From positions 1 to 64,000 of the forward strand of contig JAAFGT010000007.1 in NCBI GenBank assembly GCA_010365215.1: a stretch of 64,000 nt of DNA, in the 5' to 3' direction. Made by a program: the position numbers and the translations under genes. Origin of the DNA: Acidipila sp. (GTDB lineage: Bacteria; Acidobacteriota; Terriglobia; Acidiferrales; UBA7541). The notes beneath the pieces were generated by a model. The model was given only the letters and a program-made list of their open reading frames with translations. It had not been told where the DNA came from and made no database searches. Positions 1 to 8,044 of this stretch are shown piece after piece. How positions within the stretch are numbered: the stretch's first letter is position 1; each line of letters starts with the position of its first letter.

Positions 1-1563
1 TCGCAGGCCTACATCCAGCGACATGACGTGCGCCTCGCGCAACGGGTCAATGGGCGGGTTGGTCACCTGCGCGAAGCGCTGCTTGCAGTAATCCCACAGC
101 GTGCGGTGGAGCGAAGAAATGAACGCCGGCGGCGCGTCGTCACCCATGCTCCAATCCGCCTCTTTTCCTCCTGCCAGTGATGCAAATACATGCTTGAACT
201 GATCCTCGGTCCATCCCAGCGCCGCGGCAGTCCGTTTGGGCTGCCGCGGGCTCTCTGGTGACGCCACTACGTCCGCCGATAATCTCCGCGCCGGCACCTG
301 GGCGCGGTTCGTCGAGCAGCGCGCCACCCTGTCCAGGATCTGCCCCCAGCGCTCGAACGTCCCCGTCACGGGATTGGCCACCAGCATCTCGCCCGGGCCC
401 AGACGCTGGCGCTCCGCCACACGCGCTTCGCTCACGTCCATAAGTCCCGCTTCGGAGCCCGCCATCAGCAGCCCGTCACGCGTCAACAAATAGCGCATGG
501 GGCGTAGACCGTTGCGGTCGAGTTTTGCCCCAACGATCTGGCCGTCGGTAAATATCATGGCCGCCGGACCATCCCACGCCTCACCTCTGCCGCAAAAGGA
601 TTCCAGTTGGGCTCGCACGTTTTCCGCCAGCGTGGGATCTTTTTCGAACGCCGGCGGCACCATCCCCAGCAGCGCTTCCTCGGGCGTCTGCCCTTCCAGC
701 AGGCGAACTTCAAAGCCATTATCGAAACTTGCCGAGTCGCTGACGTTGTCCTCGAGCGCGTGAAACCATTCACCCACCTTCAGGCGGCCGCGCAGGGCGC
801 GCTCGCGTGCGGCCAGCCACCGGCGATTACCTACAATGGTGTTGATTTCACCGTTGTGCGCGATGTGCCGGAAGGGTTGCGCAAGATTCCAGGAAGGCTG
901 CGTGTTGGTGGAGTAGCGTTGATGGAAGATGGCGAACGTCGTCTCAAATCCGCTATCGCGCAGATCGGCGTAAAACTCCGGCAGGCGCCGCGGGCTCAGC
1001 AGTCCCTTGTAAACGATGGTTCTCGAAGAGAGCGAACAGAAGTAGGTGCCCTCCGGCGCCAGGGATTCCGCGCGTTTGCGCAGCAGCGCCAGCCGCGATT
1101 CAAAAGAAACCGTTTCGTCATCGCCTACCGGGGCGATAAAAAAGTGCCAGATCCGCGGTGCGATTTCACGGGCTCGCCTGCCCAACACCTCCAGGGCCAC
1201 GGGCACGCGTCTCCATCCCAGGATGCGCAGCGGCTCGCCCGCCGCCGCCCGGCCGATGGCTTCACGAACTTCCTGCTCGCGGTCCGCGGCTAGAAACACC
1301 ACTCCAACGCCGAAGCGTTCGGGCAGCTCAATCCCTGCTTCTATTGCCTGGGCGCGAAAGAATTTTTCGGGCAGCGCGGTAAGCAAACCGGTGCCATCGC
1401 CGCTGGCTCCGTCCGCATCCACTCCCCCGCGATGCGACAGCCGTTCCAGCGCGCCAACCGCCAGGCCGACAATTTCGTGGCTGGGACCTCCGCCTAGTCG
1501 CGTGACAAACCCTGTGCCACAAGCGTCGTGATCCGGATGCCCCCAGTGCGGGTGACGAGCCAT
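1..1563 (-). CDS. gltB: Glutamate synthase large subunit, N-terminal part (cut by window edge)
   Basis: Encodes the glutamine amidotransferase half and the start of the central domain of glutamate synthase, which makes two glutamates from glutamine and 2-oxoglutarate in the cytoplasm. The frame is open from an ATG at 1563 to position 1 (521 codons). Near the N-terminus is DACGTGFV, with Cys15 as the expected N-terminal nucleophile exposed after propeptide removal, followed by LSHRGGVDADGASGDG, typical of class-II amidotransferases. Further signature stretches are FHQRYSTNT, AHNGEINT, NGLRP and, close to the edge, FAQVTNPPIDPLREA. The start has GAGGG just upstream. No frameshift is visible in this part. 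The FMN/3Fe-4S synthase domains lie outside the window. Confidence 0.95.
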   Translation of the reverse strand, partial: MARHPHWGHPDHDACGTGFVTRLGGGPSHEIVGLAVGALERLSHRGGVDADGASGDGTGLLTALPEKFFRAQAIEAGIELPERFGVGVVFLAADREQEVREAIGRAAAGEPLRILGWRRVPVALEVLGRRAREIAPRIWHFFIAPVGDDETVSFESRLALLRKRAESLAPEGTYFCSLSSRTIVYKGLLSPRRLPEFYADLRDSGFETTFAIFHQRYSTNTQPSWNLAQPFRHIAHNGEINTIVGNRRWLAARERALRGRLKVGEWFHALEDNVSDSASFDNGFEVRLLEGQTPEEALLGMVPPAFEKDPTLAENVRAQLESFCGRGEAWDGPAAMIFTDGQIVGAKLDRNGLRPMRYLLTRDGLLMAGSEAGLMDVSEARVAERQRLGPGEMLVANPVTGTFERWGQILDRVARCSTNRAQVPARRLSADVVASPESPRQPKRTAAALGWTEDQFKHVFASLAGGKEADWSMGDDAPPAFISSLHRTLWDYCKQRFAQVTNPPIDPLREAHVMSLDVGLR

Positions 1564-1818
1564 GCCCTCTGTTATCCCCGGCGCGTCCACCGATGTACAA
1601 CGCACAGTTGTAATGTATGGAATCGTTTATTTGGATGGAGGCGATTCCTCCCGCCCAGCGCTGATATCTGAAGCCTGATTTATGCAGTCCGCGCGCCGGG
1701 CCGCTGGCCAGCCCGTTCGCGCATAGACGGATCCGGCGCGGCAACGTGCCCGTACCGCGCAGGAAATTTACCGGGAGGCTAAGAAGCTTTATTGCTGCTG
1801 AAGAATTAGAATGCTTCC

Positions 1819-2577
1819 ATGCTTGGCTTCTCGACGGTTATAGCCCTGCGCGCCGCGCTGGTGTTTGTGCTGGTAATCCCGGCCTTCGCCCAGCAAGAGC
1901 GTTCCTCCGCCGAGCAGCAGCTCTTCGAATCCGCGAATCGCGAGCGCACCTCCAGGGGTCTTCCCGCTCTGCAATGGTCCGAAGCGTTGGCCCTGGCCGC
2001 GCGCAAGCACGCGCAGTGGATGGCCCAGCAAAATTCCATCTCGCATCAATATCCCGGCGAGCCCGCGCTGGTCGCGCGGCTCTCCGCGGCCGGCGCGCGC
2101 TTCAGCGTAGCCGCTGAAAACGTCGCCGAGGGTCCCAGCGCCTCGGTCATGCACTCCGGGTGGATGAATTCTCCTCCGCACCGGGCGAATCTGCTGGATC
2201 CGGATCTCGATTCCGTGGGCATCGCCGTGGCTCAGCGCGGCCGGCAACTCTTCAGCGCTCAGGATTTCTCGCGAGCCGTGGTCAGTCTCTCCTTGGAAGA
2301 CCAGGAAGAAAAGCTGGGCGATTTGATTGAGGCGCGCGGCCTGAAACTCGTCGATGCCGGCGACGCGCGCAGACTTTGCGCCGACAATCACGCGCACTTC
2401 AGCCACACGCGCCCGCTGGCCTATGTTTTTTTTGAAGCGGTGGATTTGGGAGTACTGCCCGAAAAACTCGAAGAGAAAATTGCCACCGGCCGCTTCCGCT
2501 CAGCAGCGGTCGGGGCCTGCGCCACCGGCAGCGCCGCCGGATTCACGCACTATCGTCTCGCCGTCCTGCTTTATTGA
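1819..2577 (+). CDS. Secreted CAP (SCP/PR1-like) domain protein
   Basis: A 252-residue protein with an N-terminal signal peptide (hydrophobic residues about 5-22, ending PAFAQQ) and then a CAP/SCP domain. Recognisable CAP elements are NRERTSRGLPALQWS, AARKHAQWMAQQ, a mid-domain AENVAEG and SGWMNSPPHRANLLDPD, matching the His/Glu cavity residues of bacterial CAP proteins. About 100 residues after the domain have no family I recognise. The molecular role of bacterial CAP proteins is generally unclear, so only export and fold can be called. It is divergent from gltB, with about 255 bp between the two starts in which I see no other gene. Confidence 0.85.
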   Translation: MLGFSTVIALRAALVFVLVIPAFAQQERSSAEQQLFESANRERTSRGLPALQWSEALALAARKHAQWMAQQNSISHQYPGEPALVARLSAAGARFSVAAENVAEGPSASVMHSGWMNSPPHRANLLDPDLDSVGIAVAQRGRQLFSAQDFSRAVVSLSLEDQEEKLGDLIEARGLKLVDAGDARRLCADNHAHFSHTRPLAYVFFEAVDLGVLPEKLEEKIATGRFRSAAVGACATGSAAGFTHYRLAVLLY

Positions 2578-2616
2578 CTTCAGAAGGGAAGCGTAACCGC
2601 TCAATAGTGAAGAAAT

Positions 2617-2666
2617 AAAAAAATGATGAGCCGTCTAGAACTCCTTTCCGGAGTTCTGGACGGCTC
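2617..2666 (-). terminator. Rho-independent terminator of katE
   Basis: A 17-bp stem (2628-2644 paired with 2650-2666, one G-T wobble, 5-nt loop) is followed on the minus strand by a run of seven T (2623-2617). It starts 19 bp past the catalase stop codon. On the plus strand there is no T-run after the hairpin, so it serves katE rather than the CAP gene. Confidence 0.9.
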
Positions 2667-2684
2667 GGCAATACTCCTGGAAGA

Positions 2685-4796
2685 TTACTTTTCGGCTTCG
2701 CGTTCCCAGAACCGCCCGGTTCGTGCCGCGGCAATAAAACCTTTCACTCCTGCCTTGCCCGAGAGATCTACGATACCTGCTTGTTCGGCCAACCCGGCTT
2801 GCTTCGACAGCGCCGGGATTCCCGAAAATCCCACCGCCTTGCAGTGCCGTTCCGCATCCATCAGGAAGCTCACGGCATTTGGATCGCTGGCCAGCTTCTT
2901 GTCGCCTTCCGGCCCTGCCAATATCACCACGGCATCAAACACCACGGACGGTGACGCGCGCAGGGCCATCTCCGCCGGATGCAACTGACCCTGGGCGTCG
3001 TGCTCGCCCTCGATCTTTCCGGCTATGATCGCGGCTTTGGCGCCTTCGTTTTCGATTTGCGACACCACGTCCTTCATCACCCGTGCGTTGAACCCGGCGC
3101 CCAACAGCACGCCCACTTTGCGCCCGGCTAGCGTTGGAGGAAATTTCCCGTAGAGCCGCAGCGCGGGGCTCGGCTTCAGGTCTATCGGAGCTTTCGCGGG
3201 CGTAATCTTCTCCGCTTTTCCTTCTGCGCCCAGCGCGCCGATCACCGTGTCGGCCAGACCCCGATCGATCAGTTGCAGGTGGCCCAGCATTCGCAGCCGG
3301 ATGGCTTCCGTCTCCAGCTTGCCCAATTCGAAGATCAGCGCGTTCGCCAGATGCTTCTGCTCCGGTGGCGTAATGGATTTGTAGAAGAGCCGTGCTTGCG
3401 AGTAGTGGTCGGAGAAAGATTCAGACCGCACGCGAACCGGGTTTCCTTCCATCGGTCGCACCGAGGTGGTAAATCCGCGCTGCATCGATTCCCGTGGCGC
3501 GTCGGGGGCAAGTGAATTCGGCTCGTAGGCCACCCGGCCCGTGGGCACTTCCATCTGGTGAATTCCATCGCGTTGCAGATTGTGGAATGGACACTTCGGC
3601 CGGTTGATCGGCAGCTGGTGAAAATTGGGCCCGCCCAGGCGGCTCAATTGCGTGTCCAGGTAAGAAAACAGCCGGCCCTGCAGCAGCGGATCCTCTGAAA
3701 AATCCAGTCCGGGCACCAAATGGCTCGGGCAGAACGCTACCTGTTCCGTCTCCGCAAAGAAGTTGTCGGGATTGCGATCCAGCACCATCTTGCCCACCAT
3801 CTGCACAGGCACCAGCTCTTCCGGAATCACTTTTGTGGCGTCAAGAACGTCAAACTCAAAACGCTCCGCCATCGCTTCGTCAAAAATCTGCAGACCAAAC
3901 TCATACTCCGGAAAATCCCCGGCAGCGATGGCCTCCCAGAGATCGCGGCGGTGGAAGTCGGCGTCGGCTCCGTTGATTTTTACCGCCTCATCCCACATCA
4001 CCGAGCTGTTTCCCAGCTTCGGCCGCCAGTGAAACTTAACAAATTGAGTTTTTCCAGCCTCATTCACCAGGCGGAACGTGTGAATGCCGAAGCCTTCCAT
4101 CATTCTAAAGGAGCGGGGAATGGCGCGGTCGGACATCACCCACATGATCATGTGCATGGATTCGGGCATCAGCGAGATAAAATCCCAGAAAGTATCGTGC
4201 GCCGAAGCCGCCTGGGGAAATCCACGGTCCGGTTCCGCCTTCACCGAGTGAATAATGTCCGGAAACTTCAAGGCGTCCTGAATAAAAAACACCGGAATAT
4301 TGTTACCCACTAGATCGAAATTGCCTTCGGAAGTGTAGAACTTGACGGCAAATCCTCTCACGTCGCGCGCCAGGTCGGGCGATCCGCGCTCGCCGGCCAC
4401 CGTGGAAAATCTGACGAACACCGGAGTCTTCACCGCCGGGTCAGAAAGAAATGCCGCTTTGGTCACCGCTTTCATCGAGCGATAAGGCTGGAAATAGCCA
4501 TGCGCTCCGGCGCCGCGAGCGTGAACGATCCGCTCCGGCGTGCGTTCGTGGTCGAAATGCGTGATCTTCTCGCGCAGAATAAAATCTTCCAGCAGAGTGG
4601 GGCCGCGCTCTCCCGCGCGCAGCGAGTTTTGATTATCTGAAATAGGCAGGCCCTGATTCGTGGTCAGCGGAACATCAGCCGGGTTCGCCTGCTGATGGGT
4701 CTCGCCTCCGTTGCCTTTTACCTGGCTTGCACCGCCTCGGATCTGCTTCGATTCAGCGCTCGGTGCCTTCGGTTTCATGGTCTTTTTAGGCGGCAT
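2685..4796 (-). CDS. katE: Large-subunit monofunctional catalase (HPII type)
   Basis: A 703-residue clade-2 haem catalase that dismutates hydrogen peroxide. The frame is open further upstream, but the start at 4796 ([10 protein letters not shown]) has AAAGGA 8 nt before it and is preferred over 4844. The active-site His lies in [12 protein letters not shown] (His92), the distal Asn in [14 protein letters not shown], and the haem-ligand Tyr in [10 protein letters not shown]. The C-terminal ~160 residues (from [17 protein letters not shown]) form the class-I amidotransferase/DJ-1-like domain that separates HPII-size catalases from the ~480-residue small type. The N-terminal ~55 residues are Lys/Gln-rich, as in other HPII enzymes. 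It is divergent from the Crp/Fnr gene, so peroxide defence lies next to nitrosative-stress genes. Confidence 0.97.
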   Translation of the reverse strand: MPPKKTMKPKAPSAESKQIRGGASQVKGNGGETHQQANPADVPLTTNQGLPISDNQNSLRAGERGPTLLEDFILREKITHFDHERTPERIVHARGAGAHGYFQPYRSMKAVTKAAFLSDPAVKTPVFVRFSTVAGERGSPDLARDVRGFAVKFYTSEGNFDLVGNNIPVFFIQDALKFPDIIHSVKAEPDRGFPQAASAHDTFWDFISLMPESMHMIMWVMSDRAIPRSFRMMEGFGIHTFRLVNEAGKTQFVKFHWRPKLGNSSVMWDEAVKINGADADFHRRDLWEAIAAGDFPEYEFGLQIFDEAMAERFEFDVLDATKVIPEELVPVQMVGKMVLDRNPDNFFAETEQVAFCPSHLVPGLDFSEDPLLQGRLFSYLDTQLSRLGGPNFHQLPINRPKCPFHNLQRDGIHQMEVPTGRVAYEPNSLAPDAPRESMQRGFTTSVRPMEGNPVRVRSESFSDHYSQARLFYKSITPPEQKHLANALIFELGKLETEAIRLRMLGHLQLIDRGLADTVIGALGAEGKAEKITPAKAPIDLKPSPALRLYGKFPPTLAGRKVGVLLGAGFNARVMKDVVSQIENEGAKAAIIAGKIEGEHDAQGQLHPAEMALRASPSVVFDAVVILAGPEGDKKLASDPNAVSFLMDAERHCKAVGFSGIPALSKQAGLAEQAGIVDLSGKAGVKGFIAAARTGRFWEREAEK

Positions 4797-5001
4797 GGAT
4801 AGTGTCCTTTGCGAAGATTGGTTTTTTCTCAGCGGGCGCAGCACCGATTTTCAACGCACTTTGCGCGACCGCACCACGCATTATCTCTCAGTACGGGCAT
4901 ATCGCCAAACCAGCCCAAGTCCGCTTCGAATCGGCGCACATGGTTGTTGGAAGAGAACGAACTGCATCCATGGTAAAACCAGTACTGCGCGAGCGAGGCG
5001 A

Positions 5002-5697
5002 ATGACCGAGAACGTAGAAACGATCCTGAGAAAGACACCACTGTTCGCGAACCTGACGGAGAGCGAGATGCGCGCGTTGGCTGCGCGAGTTAGCAAGAGG
5101 CACTTTAAGCGGGGCGAGCAGCTCTTTGGTGAAGGCGACCCCTGCGTAGGGCTCTTCCTTGTGGCGTCGGGCAAGATCCGCATTTTCAAGTTGTCGGCTG
5201 CGGGCCGTGAGCAAGTGCTGGCTGTGGAGGGACCCGGCAGCTCGTTTGCCGAACTGCCCGTCTTCGACGGTGGAAATTATCCCGCCGCCGCGTCGGCTTC
5301 CGAGGACGCCGAAGTATTATTTGTCTCTCGCCAGGACTTTCAGAATTTCTGTCGCCAGCACCCTGAAGTCGCGCTCAAAGTGATTGCGGTGGTGGGGTCG
5401 CGTCTACGCCGCTTGGTAGGAATTATCGAGGACCTGTCGTTCACCACGGTACGGCAGCGGCTGATCGGCTTGATCCTGCGTCTGGCGCAGGCCAGCGGAA
5501 GCCCCACGAAGGAAGGAGTTCGCGTCGAATTGACCATGAGCCATCAGGACTTGGCGGCCGAGCTTGGCACGGTGCGCGAACTGGTCTCTCGAAATTTAAG
5601 CCGGCTCCAAGCCGAAGGGTTTCTGGACGTGGATGGCCGCAAAATTATAGTGAAAGACCTCCCGGGCCTTAAGCGCGAGCAAGCCTCTTCCGAATAA
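5002..5697 (+). CDS. Crp/Fnr-family transcriptional regulator
   Basis: A 231-residue regulator with a cyclic-nucleotide-binding-like beta roll (about 15-125), a dimerisation helix and a winged helix-turn-helix (about 178-220). The recognition helix reads GTVRELVSR: Arg192, Glu193 and Arg197 have the same spacing as Arg180/Glu181/Arg185 of E. coli CRP, which read GTGA half-sites. The N-terminal region has no Fnr-type Cys cluster, so an oxygen-sensing Fe-S centre is unlikely. The start at 5002 gives the usual family length; the upstream extension to 4711 overlaps katE antisense. It lies directly before ric and nnrS, suggesting a Dnr/Nnr-like role in nitric oxide response (inference). Confidence 0.93.
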   Translation: MTENVETILRKTPLFANLTESEMRALAARVSKRHFKRGEQLFGEGDPCVGLFLVASGKIRIFKLSAAGREQVLAVEGPGSSFAELPVFDGGNYPAAASASEDAEVLFVSRQDFQNFCRQHPEVALKVIAVVGSRLRRLVGIIEDLSFTTVRQRLIGLILRLAQASGSPTKEGVRVELTMSHQDLAAELGTVRELVSRNLSRLQAEGFLDVDGRKIIVKDLPGLKREQASSE

Positions 5698-5727
5698 TCT
5701 CCCCCGTTTTCATTTATTTCCGGGCGT

Positions 5728-5743
5728 AGTGACTTTGGTCACT
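5728..5743. promoter_or_regulatory. Crp-type palindromic operator upstream of ric
   Basis: AGTGACTTTGGTCACT is a perfect 6-4-6 palindrome. Written as AGTGA-N6-TCACT it has the GTGA/TCAC cores and spacing of the Crp consensus. It lies 50 bp before the ric start and 30 bp after the Crp/Fnr stop codon. The neighbouring regulator carries the Arg-Glu-Arg recognition-helix pattern that reads GTGA. The binding assignment is inference. Confidence 0.7.
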
Positions 5744-5793
5744 GCTCCCCAACTGCGCTTCCCCCAAACTGGTGGCGCATAAGGGAGGCGACC

Positions 5794-6516
5794 ATGAATT
5801 TCAATAGCCAAACCAAAGTGAAAGAGATTGCCCTGGCGAGTCCCGGAGCGACGCGGATTTTCGAGGAAGCTGGCGTGGACTACTGCTGCGGAGGAAACAA
5901 GTCTCTGCACGACGCGTGCGCGCATGCGGATGTGTCTTCAGAGGAAATCCTCAGTCGGTTGCGCGCATGCGGTGAACAGGTGGGACCCGCCGATGCCAGC
6001 TGGATTTCTGCGCCGCTGGGCGAACTGACCAGGCACATCCGCGAAGTGCATCACCGCTATGTTCGTGAAGCCATCGCGCGCGTGCCAGCCCTGGCGGCGA
6101 AAGTGGAAGCTAAGCATGGCAAAAATCATCCTGAGGTCGCGCATATTGAACAACTTTTTCTGGTGCTGGGCCAGGAAATGATCATGCACATGCAAAAGGA
6201 GGAACAGATCTTGTTCCCCTACATTGAGGCGCTGGAAAGGTCTGTCAAAGGATTCGGAACCGTGGAGCCGCCCTTCTTCCAGTCGGTGAAAAATCCGATT
6301 CACGCCATGATGAAGGAGCACGATTCCGCCGGAGATCTGGTGAAGCAGATCCGCCAAGCCAGTTCAGGGTTTAAGCACCCCGCCGACGCCTGCCCCAGCT
6401 ATCAAGCGCTGTACCGCGACTTGCTGGAATTCGAAGCCGATCTTCACCAGCATGTACATCTGGAAAATAACATTCTCTTCCCGCGTGCCGTGGAGATGGA
6501 AGCCGCGGCGGGGTAA
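5794..6516 (+). CDS. ric: Iron-sulfur cluster repair di-iron protein RIC (ScdA/YtfE/DnrN)
   Basis: A 240-residue di-iron protein that restores Fe-S clusters damaged by nitric oxide or peroxide. The N-terminal ScdA_N domain (1-60) carries the diagnostic pair in VDYCCGG (Cys31-Cys32). The rest is a four-helix hemerythrin-like bundle whose His/Glu ligands lie in HIREVHHRY, MHMQKEEQILFPY, HAMMKEHDSAG and HLENNILFPR. The start has GGGAGG 5 nt upstream. Its stop overlaps the next start as TAATG, implying translational coupling with nnrS. The Crp-type palindrome 50 bp upstream is the likely control site. Confidence 0.95.
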   Translation: MNFNSQTKVKEIALASPGATRIFEEAGVDYCCGGNKSLHDACAHADVSSEEILSRLRACGEQVGPADASWISAPLGELTRHIREVHHRYVREAIARVPALAAKVEAKHGKNHPEVAHIEQLFLVLGQEMIMHMQKEEQILFPYIEALERSVKGFGTVEPPFFQSVKNPIHAMMKEHDSAGDLVKQIRQASSGFKHPADACPSYQALYRDLLEFEADLHQHVHLENNILFPRAVEMEAAAG

Positions 6517-7931
6517 TGGAGCGCACCATGTCGATCGCACTCGAAGCACCCACAGCAGTCGCCGCCAGCGGGCGTCATGATTCGACGCCTGCCGCCGTGG
6601 TGATGGAAGTTGTCCGCGCGCGTGAGGCCTCCTATTCGCGTCTGCTCATGGCTTACGTCAGCTCGGGTCTCCTGTTCATGTTGCTCCCGGGCACTTTCCT
6701 TGGCGTGTGGAATCTCCTGCAAATCAGCGGACGCGAGAGCGTGGCGTCCGTTTCGCCGGCGTGGCTGCAGGCTCATGGCCATGCACAGGTATTCGGCTGG
6801 ATAGGCAGTTTTATTTTTGGCATCGGTTTTTATTCTATTCCCAGGCTGCGCGGTGCAACCAGGCCGGCCTTCGGTGCGGCCTGGGCATGCTGGGTAATGT
6901 GGACTCTCGGGGTGACGGCGCGCTGGGCGGCCAATGTCTACGGGTGGCAGTGGCGTTTGTTGCTTCCGCTCTCGGGCACTCTGGAACTCGCAGCGTTTCT
7001 CATTTTCTTCAGCGCAGTTTCGCAACACCGCCCTGACCTTGCCGGTAAGAACGGGCCTGAACACTCCGGTAAGAGCCAGCTCGACCCGTGGATCTGGGTG
7101 GTGATCAGCGCAAGTACAGGATTGATGCTGGTGCTCATCGCCAACCTGGCGGCGTGTATCTATCTGGCGTGGCGCGGTGCGGGACCTGCGCTGCCGCATG
7201 GTCCCGACCAGCGCTATCTCGTGTTGGTGACGTGGGGCTTCCTGGTGCCGTTCGTGTGGGGATTCAGTACCAAGTGGATGCCGGTCTTCCTCGGTCTGAA
7301 GGCAGTCCGCCCCAGACTGCTCCGGGCCGCGGTCGTGGTGAACTTCATGGGAATTGTTTTGGCGCTTCTGGGATGGGGCGCTGGAGCAACGGTCTTGTTT
7401 GTGGCGGGCGCCGCGTTGGCGATTGCAGCGCTACGCATGTTCGAAGCATCGCGGCAGGAGCCGAAAACACGCGGCATACATTGGAGTTTTCCATTCTTCG
7501 TTCGCATGGCTTACGGCTGGCTGTTGGCGGCGGCATTGCTTGGGGTAGGAGCGGCACTCTGGGATACATCCGGAGGGATTTGGGGCGCCTCCCGTCATGC
7601 CCTGACGGTGGGTTTTGTCGCCATAATGGTCATGTGCGTAGGCCAGCGCATTCTACCCGCGTTCGCGGGCATGCGGCCGTTGTGGAGTCCACGGCTGATG
7701 TTCATTGGACTCATACTCCTCACCGTGGGATGCGCTCTGCGCGTTTCCTGTGAAGTGATCGCCTACCAGGGATATGCCGATTGGGCCTGGACAGTGTTAC
7801 CCGACTCGGCGCTCCTCGAATTGGCCGGAGTCACCGCCTTTGCCGTGAATATTCTTGGCACGTTTATTCTGCAGCCCAGCCACGAACAGAAACTGCCACT
7901 GGTGGTGGGAATAAACCAGATAATTTCATAA
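6516..7931 (+). CDS. nnrS: NnrS-family membrane protein
   Basis: A 471-residue polytopic protein with about 12 hydrophobic segments. NnrS proteins are haem-binding membrane proteins induced by nitric oxide that protect cells during nitrosative stress. Family-like features are QAHGHAQVFGWIGSF with adjacent His residues in an early helix, SFPFFVRMAYGW, and ASRHALTVGFVAIMVM in a late helix. The first ATG (6516) overlaps the ric stop by one base; MSIALE at 6528 is an alternative. Adjacency to RIC and a Crp/Fnr regulator supports the nitric-oxide role. A distant haem-copper oxidase subunit-I-like protein is the main alternative. Confidence 0.82.
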   Translation: MERTMSIALEAPTAVAASGRHDSTPAAVVMEVVRAREASYSRLLMAYVSSGLLFMLLPGTFLGVWNLLQISGRESVASVSPAWLQAHGHAQVFGWIGSFIFGIGFYSIPRLRGATRPAFGAAWACWVMWTLGVTARWAANVYGWQWRLLLPLSGTLELAAFLIFFSAVSQHRPDLAGKNGPEHSGKSQLDPWIWVVISASTGLMLVLIANLAACIYLAWRGAGPALPHGPDQRYLVLVTWGFLVPFVWGFSTKWMPVFLGLKAVRPRLLRAAVVVNFMGIVLALLGWGAGATVLFVAGAALAIAALRMFEASRQEPKTRGIHWSFPFFVRMAYGWLLAAALLGVGAALWDTSGGIWGASRHALTVGFVAIMVMCVGQRILPAFAGMRPLWSPRLMFIGLILLTVGCALRVSCEVIAYQGYADWAWTVLPDSALLELAGVTAFAVNILGTFILQPSHEQKLPLVVGINQIIS

Positions 7932-8044
7932 GCGGATTGTGAAATACCGCGCTTATTCGCCAGTAGCGATTGGCAAAAAACGGAATTTGCACGCGCGGAG
8001 AGAATCACCTGGTTTGCACGCCAGCCACAAGTGGCCCTGGCCGG

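Noticed and set aside
1328-1744. Minus-strand frame overlapping the gltB start
   Set aside because: It is out of frame with gltB and has no recognisable motif; gltB has the expected Cys-containing N-terminus.
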